Assembly (NCBI GenBank): GCA_022824585.1
Contig: JAJDZN010000327.1
Location: forward strand, 1-62,518
DNA from: Bryobacterales bacterium
GTDB lineage: Bacteria > Acidobacteriota > Terriglobia > Bryobacterales > UBA6623
DNA length: 62,518 bases
Reading direction: 5' to 3'
Shown: positions 9,001 to 16,152 of the stretch, in pieces
How the letters are laid out: each line of letters begins with the position of its first letter
How positions within the stretch are numbered: the first letter of the stretch is position 1
The notes under the pieces: model-generated
What the model was told of the DNA's origin: nothing
What the model saw: the letters and a program-made list of their open reading frames with translations, nothing else
Databases searched by the model: none
Position numbers and translations under genes: made by a program

Positions 9001-9423
9001 TCGCCGCGACCGAACCGCATCGCGCACGGCTACCAGCAGCCGGACGCGTTCCCGGGACTGAAAGGCGTGGATTTCCCGTGGTATGACCTGTCGGCCTTCG
9101 AGCGGGTTCCGTGCATCGGAACCGAGAACCGCAATGGGATCGAGTGCTTCGAGAGCGAACACGGCTTCCAGCCCTTCCAGGTCGGCAACTCAGGACGGAA
9201 CATCTTGGACATGCCGGGGGCTGTCAACATGAATCTCAGTCTGCAGAAGAACTTCCGGTTCGAAGGGCGCCGGAACCTGCAGGTGCGCATGGATGCATTC
9301 AACGCGCTGAACACGACCCGGCTGGGTCGGCCCAGCCCGCAGTTCGACGCGCTGCAGGGTGGCTTGATCATCACAGCGAGGCAGCCGCGCATCCTGCAGG
9401 CATCAATGACATACAGGTTCTGA
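6031..9423 (+). CDS. TonB-dependent receptor with carboxypeptidase regulatory-like N-terminus (Oar-like)
   Basis: A 1130-residue outer-membrane protein. A signal peptide (residues 1-24, ending APVQAQ) is followed by a carboxypeptidase regulatory-like beta-sandwich (about residues 28-110, with GYYTLVSLVPGSYEL), a plug domain (about 130-260, with LPLQGRDFTNLAFLVPGV and the FFVDGVSN box) and a long beta-barrel region. The last residue is Phe (MTYRF), the usual signal for the BAM assembly machinery. This architecture is abundant in Acidobacteriota, where such receptors are thought to take up polymers or large ligands with TonB energy. ATG 6031 is chosen because it begins the signal peptide and follows GGGGTG. 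It is paired with the TIGR03437 gene 53 bases downstream. The ligand is unknown. Confidence 0.93.
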   Translation: MIRSLREALWLGLCAAMLVAPVQAQVSLAGVTGVVTDAASAVIPGASVVITNVETGIETKAEANEAGYYTLVSLVPGSYELAVQSDGFARFVRTNLELETGQQLRLDVALEIGAVTESVTVSSAAPSINLERGAVKGDVIVHEEIQDLPLQGRDFTNLAFLVPGVMPRGRGQGSFASVNGARGDQTNFFVDGVSNRNPVGGGAQVRPPLDAVEEFRVVTSGFSAEYGGFSGGIIGITMRSGTNQFHGSAFEYLRNEVLDARGFFDEERLRLRRNQFGGTLGGPIMRNKSFFLVSLEGRIQSIGRTRLGNVPTALERAGDFSQSLDIARGTAGGTLEPVYLNDPDRSGACNRRVKRGCFPNNQIPATSVDPIALGLIDFYPLPNRDNLRLNNISTAVDDDDWYQVVFKVDQNFSPKDNFSISYQKRFNNLENPFAGSALAIWGDETRDRRDLISLRHTHTFSPTLVLELSGGFSHRDNYAYSLAANEDPATIGLPVPDDLAPELRGLPRVTLQGYWPLGQSAGTPREQQVWDWQASGRLSWIRQTHTIRMGFDTSQVLYDQPQFNNVRGSYRFGRRFTRHTVGDLLLGRLQSVNRRVQTTFNELRSHGFGLFINDDWKVNRDVTLNLGLRYEVEMPPYDVNDRLSNYHPELNKVVLAGDQALPDLDQILADQGLSDRTVLAQDIGMTRRLIDPDFNNFAPRLGFAWRPFGNNRNVVRGGYGIFYQGYLLGPVRGQLAGVFPFTFNETYNSAGNRNIPPPTLQNPYPEGRQRVGGAGIQAVNGFDPDPPSAYLQSWNLTIERDLGGGQALEIGYVASKGSHLQRRYDYNQPIRDLALAVEGANGNLTFPRPIDGINRLNYTSFGANSTYQALQASLRRRSRSGLFYRFNYTFSKSIDDSSAANDRSGGGGAGAIDTTNLRLDRGRSNFDQRHAFTMAGRYQLPVGQGRRFLRNMRGPAQAVLGGWQLSATTTAYSGQPFTVTAANVDLNAGESPRPNRIAHGYQQPDAFPGLKGVDFPWYDLSAFERVPCIGTENRNGIECFESEHGFQPFQVGNSGRNILDMPGAVNMNLSLQKNFRFEGRRNLQVRMDAFNALNTTRLGRPSPQFDALQGGLIITARQPRILQASMTYRF

Positions 9424-9476
9424 AGGCACCGCTGTAACGCTGAGCGAGGATTCAGAGCCAGACGGAGAAGTTAGCT

Positions 9477-12101
9477 ATGTGCGCTGCACGAATCTCCCTA
9501 GCTTTCGCGATCGGGCTGTGTGCGGCTGTCGCCGAACAGCCCCTGACGACGCCCCGCGGGGCGGTCAACGCAGTTTCCCTGCAGTCTGCGCCCTCCGTCG
9601 TCGCCCAAGGCGGCATCTTGGCCGTCTTCGGCGAGCAGTTGGCTGCCGCCCACACCAAGCCCGAGGCAGCGCCGCTGCCCGTGGCATTGGAAGATCCCGC
9701 GGTGGAGGTCTTGATCAACGGCGTGGCGGCGCCGATCTTCTTCGTGTCGCCGGCCCAGGTCAACGTCCTGGTTCCGTGGGAGATCGAGCCGGGCTGGGCC
9801 GACGTGGTAGTGCGCCGGGGCGGCTTGGAGAGCGCGCCGATGCCTGTCCTGGTCTCCGAGGCCAACCCGAATCTGTTCACCTACGAGGGCTCGAGTGCAT
9901 TGATCACCCAGACGGGCGGCGACAACCCGGACGCGCCACCGCTAGGGGTCGATGGCCCGGCCCCGGCCGGCAGCGTCGGTCCCGCCAGCAGCGAGGAGCA
10001 AGGGCAAACCGTCGCGATTTTCGCGGCCGGCCTGGGCCAGACCGATCCACCGGTCGCCAGCGGAGCGCTCGGAGCTGGCGCGACCCCTGCGGCGGAGCAG
10101 CGGGCCTACTTGGGCGGCCTGCCCGTCGCGGTCACGTCGGCGGCTCTGTCGGCCGACATGGTGGGGGTGTACAAGCTCGAGTTCGAAGTGCCGGAGCTGG
10201 CCGGTCCGGGCGAAGTCTTCCGCTGGTATTCCGGGGACGTTGGAAGCGCCGCGGTGTGGGGCGCGGGCGGCCCCCCGACGCCGCGCTACATGGCGCTGAG
10301 CGCCGACTTGGAATCGCCCCAGCGCATCGACTTGTCCGATCTGAACCCGTACTTTTTGGCGGCCAGCGGTCCGGTGGATGAGCTCGACTTTTGCTTCCGC
10401 AACGTGCAACTGCTCGACTTCCGCCGTGACTCGACGACGACCTTGGAGCACTGCGTGCTGCCTTCCAATCCGAACGCGCCCAACCAGAACGCTTACAGGC
10501 CGTTCGAGCGATCGATCAACAGCCCCGTGCTCGCCGCGCTCGCCGAGCCGTCCGGCGAGATCGGCGAGGGCATCACGGACCAGCTGCTTCTGCTCGACAC
10601 GGCCGCGGGTAGCACTGCGCAGCTCGTGCAGCTGCCGCAGCCTGCGGACCGGTTGCAGTCAGCGATTGGGAACAGCCGCAATATGCGCCTGCTGCGACCC
10701 GGCGACGACACCGTCTATTCGCTGATCGATGCAGAAGGTGCGGCGGTCGGCGAATCCCCCGGCATTTCTGCCCTGCCGAACCCGCTTGAAGTGGACGGCA
10801 TGACCGCAGAAGTCGCCCAGGACGCCCGTTTTGGATTCGGCTACCGCATGCGCTTCCTTGGTCCGGATCCCGAGACCGCGGACGTGCGGCCCGTCGCGGT
10901 CCTGTTCGACCGCGACTCCAACGTGATCGGCAAGGCTGCGTTCCCTGACGGCTGGGATCCGATCGCACCGCCGCGCCGCACCAACAACCAAGGGGTCCAG
11001 ATCGGCACTTCCCTCGCCGCGGTCCAGAACGGATTCCGCGGCGATCCGACAGCCTACGTGCTGGCGCGGGCGTCCGACGGCAGCGGCGATGGCGTGGTAG
11101 CATTCCACGCGGCGCTTCCGGAGGATCGCGAAGCGCCGGCGCCCGAGAGCGTTGCCGTCGAGGCTTCCGCAACCGCGTTCCCGGCCGGCTCGTATGCCGC
11201 AACCTGCCACACCCAGGTGCGCTTTCAGCGCATTGCTCTGACCCGCGAGCTGGCGATCGTCGCAACCTCCCAGATGCTGGACGAGTTCGCCCTTCCGCAG
11301 TTCAACCAGCTCTGCGCCGGGGACCAACTCGTGCTGTTCGACACGGTGGCTGCCAGCACCAAGGCCGTGCCGGCGCCGGAGCCGCTGGACAACTCCGCCA
11401 AGGGAGTAGCGGGCAGCTATCTCTACTTCGGGGATGGCGCTCGCGAGGTCGCCCTGCAGGCCTCGCAGAAGATCCACATCTTTGACGGCGTGAGCGAGAC
11501 GTTCAGCACGGTGGAATTCGAAGAAGACGTCGGCATCTTGTCCAACAACTTCAATTTGATGCACCGGCTTGCCGAGCAAGGCCGGGTGGTCGCCTTGGCT
11601 ACCGGAGGGCCGACGCGCACCAATCCGCGCGGAAACACCCAGCCCCCCCTGGCCGGTAACCGCGGTCTGCTGGTCCTGGACTTGCCCAATGCCACAGCGA
11701 CCCACTTGGCGCTGCCCGAGGGATTCGCGCGGGTCGTCGCGCTGTCGAACCAATTGATCAACCAGCGAGGCCTCCGCACGTTCGGCATGTTCCCGTTGAT
11801 CGGACGCGCGTTCGCCTATTCGCAGAAGCCCAACAGCGGGCCTGGCAATCCCGGCGGGACTGCCATCCTCACATGGGATGTTTCGACGGGCACCGCCACG
11901 GAGATGTCGCTACCTGAGGACGGCTTTGCCGTCGTGCGGCAGGTAGGCGGCGGCGGTGGCGGCGGTCGTGGTGGCGGCGGTGGCGGCGGCGCGGCGGGCC
12001 CGTATATCTGGGCTTGGCAGCCCAAGAGTTCGTCTTTCGCCTACGGGGTCTACAATCGCGGCGGCGATTTGATCGCTATTGGCGTGGTCGGCCCCAACTA
12101 G
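9477..12101 (+). CDS. TIGR03437 family secreted protein
   Basis: An 874-residue exported protein with a short signal peptide and an N-terminal module of roughly 230 residues typical of TIGR03437, a family expanded in Solibacter-like acidobacteria. Visible marks are AVSLQSAPSVVAQGGILAVFG, the phrase FFVSPAQVNVLVPWEI, and a second Ig-like part with QTVAIFAAGLGQTDPP. The remaining 600 residues hold repeated loop-strand stretches suggesting a beta-propeller, and near residues 823-841 an almost pure glycine run interrupted by Arg. It directly follows the Oar-like receptor and is probably co-expressed as a surface partner. Function is not established. Confidence 0.82.
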   Translation: MCAARISLAFAIGLCAAVAEQPLTTPRGAVNAVSLQSAPSVVAQGGILAVFGEQLAAAHTKPEAAPLPVALEDPAVEVLINGVAAPIFFVSPAQVNVLVPWEIEPGWADVVVRRGGLESAPMPVLVSEANPNLFTYEGSSALITQTGGDNPDAPPLGVDGPAPAGSVGPASSEEQGQTVAIFAAGLGQTDPPVASGALGAGATPAAEQRAYLGGLPVAVTSAALSADMVGVYKLEFEVPELAGPGEVFRWYSGDVGSAAVWGAGGPPTPRYMALSADLESPQRIDLSDLNPYFLAASGPVDELDFCFRNVQLLDFRRDSTTTLEHCVLPSNPNAPNQNAYRPFERSINSPVLAALAEPSGEIGEGITDQLLLLDTAAGSTAQLVQLPQPADRLQSAIGNSRNMRLLRPGDDTVYSLIDAEGAAVGESPGISALPNPLEVDGMTAEVAQDARFGFGYRMRFLGPDPETADVRPVAVLFDRDSNVIGKAAFPDGWDPIAPPRRTNNQGVQIGTSLAAVQNGFRGDPTAYVLARASDGSGDGVVAFHAALPEDREAPAPESVAVEASATAFPAGSYAATCHTQVRFQRIALTRELAIVATSQMLDEFALPQFNQLCAGDQLVLFDTVAASTKAVPAPEPLDNSAKGVAGSYLYFGDGAREVALQASQKIHIFDGVSETFSTVEFEEDVGILSNNFNLMHRLAEQGRVVALATGGPTRTNPRGNTQPPLAGNRGLLVLDLPNATATHLALPEGFARVVALSNQLINQRGLRTFGMFPLIGRAFAYSQKPNSGPGNPGGTAILTWDVSTGTATEMSLPEDGFAVVRQVGGGGGGGRGGGGGGGAAGPYIWAWQPKSSSFAYGVYNRGGDLIAIGVVGPN

Positions 12102-12159
12102 GCGTTGGATCCGGCACTAGCCCTGGCGGGCAGGGTCGGGCTGCTTCTGAGCGAGGTGG

Positions 12160-12390
12160 TCAGTTCATCCCGCACATGCCGCCCATGCAGGCCGGGCCGC
12201 CGCAGCGCTGTTCGGCGGGGGTGGGGCAGGCTTCCGCCGGGCTGTTCCCTGAACTGGCCGAGAAGGTCGAATAGACGCGCTCGATCGATTGGCTGCCGCA
12301 CTCGCAGCTGTCGGGCTCGGGGGCCGAGCCCATTACGAGCGCCTCAAAGCGGGAGTCACAGTCCTCACACTGGTATTCGTAGATCGGCAT
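12160..12390 (-). CDS. FmdB family zinc ribbon protein
   Basis: A 76-residue protein beginning MPIYEYQCEDCDSRFEAL, the hallmark of the FmdB/putative regulatory protein family, with a zinc ribbon formed by CEDC (residues 8-11) and CECG (residues 29-32). The second knuckle is C-x-C instead of the usual CxxC, so metal binding may be altered. The C-terminal half is rich in Ser, Gly, Cys and Met and ends GGMCGMN, as in many relatives. The gene starts 10 bases after the acyl-AMP ligase stop, so the two are probably one transcript. The name derives from formamidase and amidase operons, and its molecular role is unclear. Confidence 0.85.
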   Translation of the reverse strand: MPIYEYQCEDCDSRFEALVMGSAPEPDSCECGSQSIERVYSTFSASSGNSPAEACPTPAEQRCGGPACMGGMCGMN

Positions 12391-12400
12391 CGCTTCTATT

Positions 12401-15160
12401 CTAGCCGCGAGTTGGCCGGGAAGCTTGGGCGAGGACTTCTCGCACCCGCGCTCGCACGCTTGCGAGCTCGACTTCGGACGTGCTGATCTGGATCGGCTCG
12501 CCTTGGACTGCCACCACGGTCCGGGCTTCGGCTCTGCCTAGATGCACAGGGATCAACGGCGCGCCAGTAGCGGCGGCGGCCGCGAATCCTTCGGCCCGGA
12601 ATCGAGTGCGGGCAGGTGACGCGCCAGGAGCGCTATCGGCGAAGGTCACGACAGACTGCCCGTCGGCGAGGGCGGCCTGCATTCGCAGCTCCAGGTCGGC
12701 CGCGCGCGGGCCCGAGGCGCCAGCGACGGGCGGCGCGACGAGCGGATCGAGCAGGAAGGCTTCGGCAGAGGAAAGACCGCTGAACGCTGTGCGGTCCGCG
12801 AAGACGAAGCTCTCGCGAATCGCTGCAGCCACCACGAGCGGGTCGCAGCCGTCCAACCGGTTCACCAGCATCAAGCCAGTGGCTCCAGAAGCTCCGATGC
12901 CGTGGGGGCACCGTGCCCCGTGCTGGGCGCTTAGCATTGCAGCGCCGGGCGCAATCGCTTGACGGGCCAAGCCTGCCGAGGGGGCTAGCCGCGCCAGCAT
13001 GCCGAAGAGTGCCGCCACGGACCAGCCGAACAGGCGCCTAGTGATCCCGAGTATCGCAGCGCTGCCGCGACCGGCCGTCTCCACTGCCGAGCGCACGCCC
13101 GCTCGAATGCCGACCTTGGCCAACTGCACCCAAGTCGGCTTGGCCGAGCGGACCGCCAAGCTGCCTGATTCATACGTGTTTCGGATTGCCGAGCGCTGGA
13201 TCTTGCCGCTCGAGGTCTTCGGCACGGCACTCGCAGAGACGAGAACGACGTCATCGGGCGGAACTCCGACGCTGCCGGCCACCGCTTCGGTGACCGATGT
13301 CCGGATCCGCCTCCGAGCGGCAGGATCGCTGACGCGCGTTTCGGCGACCACCACGAGCTTTTCCGTGCCGCTGCCAGGATCGATGCAGCCGAAGGCAGCC
13401 ACGCAGCCCTTGCGCACGCCGTCCGCCTCCCACGAAGCCATCTCCACGTCTTGGGGGATGATGTTGCGACCGCCCTTGATGATGCAGTCTTTGAGGCGAC
13501 CCGTCACATAGAGCTCGTCTTCCACCACATAGCCCAGGTCTCCGGAGTCGATCCAGCCGTCATCGTCCAGCACTGCCGCAGTCGCCTCCGGGTTGCGGAA
13601 ATAGCCGTTGGTCCTTGACGGGCCGCGGAACAGGACACGCCCCCGCGTGCGATCCGGCAAGATCGCGCCGTCCCCGGCCACAACCTTGACTTCGTGCCCG
13701 GGGAGCGGCCTGCCGTTGGCCACGAATTCTAACGCCGAGCTTGACCCGCGCGCGGATGTCGGCACGGCGCGGCCCTCGGTTTCGTAGGCGATCCGGTCGA
13801 TCGTGTCTACCACCGGCCCTCGCCAGAAGGGAGGGTAGGTCAAGGCTACGGAAGACTCGGCCAGGCCGTAGAACGGCATCAGGCTGCGCTCGTCAAATCC
13901 CCACGGCCTGAAGCGCTCGGTGAACCGTCTCAGCGTTGCCGGCAGCACTGGCTCGCCGGCGTTAATCGCCACTCTCCACGGGGACAGGTCGACACCATCC
14001 ATGGCTAGGTCGGTTACCTTGCGGACGCACAGTTCGAAGGCGAAGTTCGGGGCGGGGCAGAGGCTTCCCGCCGAGTCGCTCAGCGCCCATAGCCAGCGTT
14101 CCGGCCGCACCAGGAAGTCGAGCGGCGACAGGACTGTGATCGGCAGGCCGTAGTAGAGGCTGAACAGCCACGAGCCGATCAGCCCCATGTCGTGGTACAG
14201 CGGCAGCCAGCTCACCACCGCATCGGTGGGCCGCACCTCAACTGCGAAGCCGATCCCGCGAATATTGGCGAGCACGTTGGCATGGGTCAGCGTCACGCCT
14301 TTCGGATCCCCCGTGCTGCCGGAGGTGTATTGGATGAAGCAGATCTCGGCTGGTTCGACTTCAGGCGCCCGTGCGTTCCGGCCGCGATCTGCGAGGGCAG
14401 CGGCGCTGACGGTTTCCTGAAGCGACGGCAACTGCCCGCCCAGGACGCTCGCGACGGCCTGTACCCTGTCGAACGAGATCAGGAAGCGCACCTGCGCGTT
14501 CTTCAAGATGCGGCTCTGGCGCTGGATGTAAGCCTCCAGCTGATTCGGCCTGGCAGGGGGGTAGACCGGGACCGCGATCCCGCCGGCCAGCATGACGCCG
14601 AGGAAGCTGGAGAAGAAGTCTTCGCAGGTAGGCAGCATGATCGCCACGGTCTCGCCGCGTCGCAGCCCAGACGCCGCCAGGCCCGCTGCGATGCCAGATG
14701 CGCTCGCGTAGAGCTGCCCGTGAGAGATATCTTGGCCGCGGTCTTGATCGAGCAGATGGACATGGACCCTAGCCGGGTCCCGCTCTGTTTGAGTGCGCAG
14801 CACTTCGGCGACGGTCGTAGCGCCGGCCGGCGCGGGGTGCGCTTCCCGGCTCGGTTGAACGATCGGCCAGCGGCCGCGCGAGGAGCCGCTTCCGTTGGCC
14901 TCCAAAGCGATGCGGACCCAGTCCGCGGGACTCTCAGCCGTTTGCGCGCCAGTTTCAGGCAGTCGCAGGCCCAGCGCGCTCTCAAGGCGCACTAGCAATT
15001 CCACTCGCTCGAGGCTCCCGAGCCCGAGGTCGCGGTCTAGGGACGACCTCGGCGTCGCGCGCCGGGCGGCTTCGGACGAACCCAGTTCCCTGAGCAGCGC
15101 CCTCACCGTCTCGAGGACTGCCGTTTCGATGTCTCCGCGGCGCTGGCTGTTGCTGCCCAT
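12401..15160 (-). CDS. ACP - fatty-acyl-AMP ligase - degenerate acyltransferase fusion
   Basis: A 919-residue multidomain protein. Residues 8-85 form an acyl carrier domain with phosphopantetheine Ser49 in DLGLGSLERVEL. Residues 110-665 form an AMP-forming ligase of the fatty-acyl-AMP ligase (FAAL) type: P-loop YTSGSTGDPKG (278-288), FAAL-type stretch SPLDFLVRPERWLWAL, MPFYGLAESSVAL and catalytic Lys653 in SSGKIQR. Residues 705-915 look like a lysophospholipid-type acyltransferase, but the HxxxxD motif reads NRLDGCD (Arg768 for His) and the EGTRS motif is lost (ADSAPG at 841-846), so that domain is probably inactive. Such enzymes activate fatty acids and pass them to an ACP for lipid or lipopeptide assembly. 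The own ACP may be the first acceptor. No polyketide or peptide synthase is nearby. Confidence 0.88.
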   Translation of the reverse strand: MGSNSQRRGDIETAVLETVRALLRELGSSEAARRATPRSSLDRDLGLGSLERVELLVRLESALGLRLPETGAQTAESPADWVRIALEANGSGSSRGRWPIVQPSREAHPAPAGATTVAEVLRTQTERDPARVHVHLLDQDRGQDISHGQLYASASGIAAGLAASGLRRGETVAIMLPTCEDFFSSFLGVMLAGGIAVPVYPPARPNQLEAYIQRQSRILKNAQVRFLISFDRVQAVASVLGGQLPSLQETVSAAALADRGRNARAPEVEPAEICFIQYTSGSTGDPKGVTLTHANVLANIRGIGFAVEVRPTDAVVSWLPLYHDMGLIGSWLFSLYYGLPITVLSPLDFLVRPERWLWALSDSAGSLCPAPNFAFELCVRKVTDLAMDGVDLSPWRVAINAGEPVLPATLRRFTERFRPWGFDERSLMPFYGLAESSVALTYPPFWRGPVVDTIDRIAYETEGRAVPTSARGSSSALEFVANGRPLPGHEVKVVAGDGAILPDRTRGRVLFRGPSRTNGYFRNPEATAAVLDDDGWIDSGDLGYVVEDELYVTGRLKDCIIKGGRNIIPQDVEMASWEADGVRKGCVAAFGCIDPGSGTEKLVVVAETRVSDPAARRRIRTSVTEAVAGSVGVPPDDVVLVSASAVPKTSSGKIQRSAIRNTYESGSLAVRSAKPTWVQLAKVGIRAGVRSAVETAGRGSAAILGITRRLFGWSVAALFGMLARLAPSAGLARQAIAPGAAMLSAQHGARCPHGIGASGATGLMLVNRLDGCDPLVVAAAIRESFVFADRTAFSGLSSAEAFLLDPLVAPPVAGASGPRAADLELRMQAALADGQSVVTFADSAPGASPARTRFRAEGFAAAAATGAPLIPVHLGRAEARTVVAVQGEPIQISTSEVELASVRARVREVLAQASRPTRG

Positions 15161-15247
15161 CGAATCCTTCTAGCCTATACCGGGTGGGGGGGCATCTTCA
15201 CGCGGTCCGGCGATGCCACCGCAGATGTGAGACCGTGGGGATGCAGG

Positions 15248-16045
15248 ATGGGTATGTTCGGCATGACACCGCACCTCGCCAGGATCCGGGTCTTTCCGAT
15301 CAAGTCGCTGGACGCGCTAGAGCTCGAGCGAGTGGGGCTGGCTTCAGGGGTGCGCTTGGATGCGGACAGGGACTATGCGCTCTTCGACGCCCGGGGCCGA
15401 TTCCTCAACGCCAAGCGCCTCGGCCCGAAGATTCTCGCCATTCGTGCTGCTTTCTCCGACCAGGCTCGTGCGGTCGAGCTGGCGCTCGGCTCGGATTCTG
15501 GACGGTTCGAACTGCCCGGCGACCGTTCCGCTCTCGAAGCCTGGTTCGGCAGGGTGCTGGGCCAATCAGTGTCGTTGCGGCAGGACTCAACGGCGGGATT
15601 TCCGGACGACGAAGACGCATCCGGACCGACCGTGATCGGGTCGGCGTCAATCGATGCCGTGGCGGGGTGGTTCGGGCTAGCCGCCGAAGAGGTGCGCCGG
15701 CGCTTTCGCGCCAACTTGGAGATCGCGGGTCTCGGGCCGTTTGAAGAGGACACGCTGTTCGGTCCGCCCGGCCTGCCCAAGGCCTTCCGTATCGGCGAGG
15801 TGAGCTTCCTCGGGGTGAACCCGTGCCGCCGTTGCGTGGTCCCGACTCTCGATTCCCGCGGGGACAGCTCGGTCGCTGCGCTTTCCGCCAAGGAGTTCAG
15901 CGCGCTGCGCGAGCGCCACAGTCGGACCGGCACCAGCCTCGCTCTCTATCCTGGTTCCTATCGGCTAGCGGTCAATACCCGGATCGAGCCGCTCCAGGCG
16001 GGCAAGCAACTCGTCGTCGGCGACGAACTGACTCTCTCCGAATAG
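15248..16045 (+). CDS. MOSC domain protein (YcbX-like)
   Basis: A protein of about 265 residues with an N-terminal MOSC beta-barrel (IRVFPIKSLDALELERVGL) and a C-terminal MOSC domain containing RFRANLEIAGLGPFEEDTLFG and NPCRRCVVPTLDSRG, whose Cys residues are the candidate ligands or persulfide sites. MOSC proteins such as YcbX and mARC act with molybdenum cofactor, reducing N-hydroxylated compounds or transferring sulfur. The 2Fe-2S ferredoxin domain of full-length YcbX is missing, so electron supply must be separate. Starts at GTG 15227, ATG 15248, ATG 15254 and ATG 15263 are possible. ATG 15248 has GTGGGG at good spacing. moaC and moeA for cofactor synthesis lie elsewhere in this window. 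The tnpB element begins about 50 bases downstream. Confidence 0.82.
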   Translation: MGMFGMTPHLARIRVFPIKSLDALELERVGLASGVRLDADRDYALFDARGRFLNAKRLGPKILAIRAAFSDQARAVELALGSDSGRFELPGDRSALEAWFGRVLGQSVSLRQDSTAGFPDDEDASGPTVIGSASIDAVAGWFGLAAEEVRRRFRANLEIAGLGPFEEDTLFGPPGLPKAFRIGEVSFLGVNPCRRCVVPTLDSRGDSSVAALSAKEFSALRERHSRTGTSLALYPGSYRLAVNTRIEPLQAGKQLVVGDELTLSE

Positions 16046-16093
16046 CGTTCGCGGAAGTCGGCGGGCTCGGAGGGTGCCCGCGATAGACTGAGG

Positions 16094-16103
16094 GTATATA
16101 TAC
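16094..16103. repeat. Perfect palindrome GTATATATAC at element left edge
   Basis: A 10-base self-complementary sequence overlapping the left inverted repeat. Similar AT-rich self-complementary DNA marks the outer edge of the right repeat (GGTATATA). It may help form single-stranded hairpins at the element end, or be a consequence of AT-rich insertion-site choice. Confidence 0.35.
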
Positions 16104-16117
16104 CTAACTTCCGAAAG
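16097..16117 (+). repeat. Left terminal inverted repeat of tnpB element
   Basis: Reads TATATACC-T-AACTTCCGAA-A-G. Its partner at 17376-17396, read on the minus strand, is TATATACC-A-AACTTCCGAA-T-G, giving 19 identities in 21 positions with the two mismatches at positions 9 and 20. Confidence 0.65.
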
Positions 16118-16152
16118 CAACAAGCCAACAATAACAAATAAATATACGAAAT

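Noticed and set aside
7561..9162. 533-codon open frame on the minus strand
   Set aside because: It lies wholly opposite the TonB-dependent receptor barrel, has low-complexity Arg/Val/Ala composition and matches no family.
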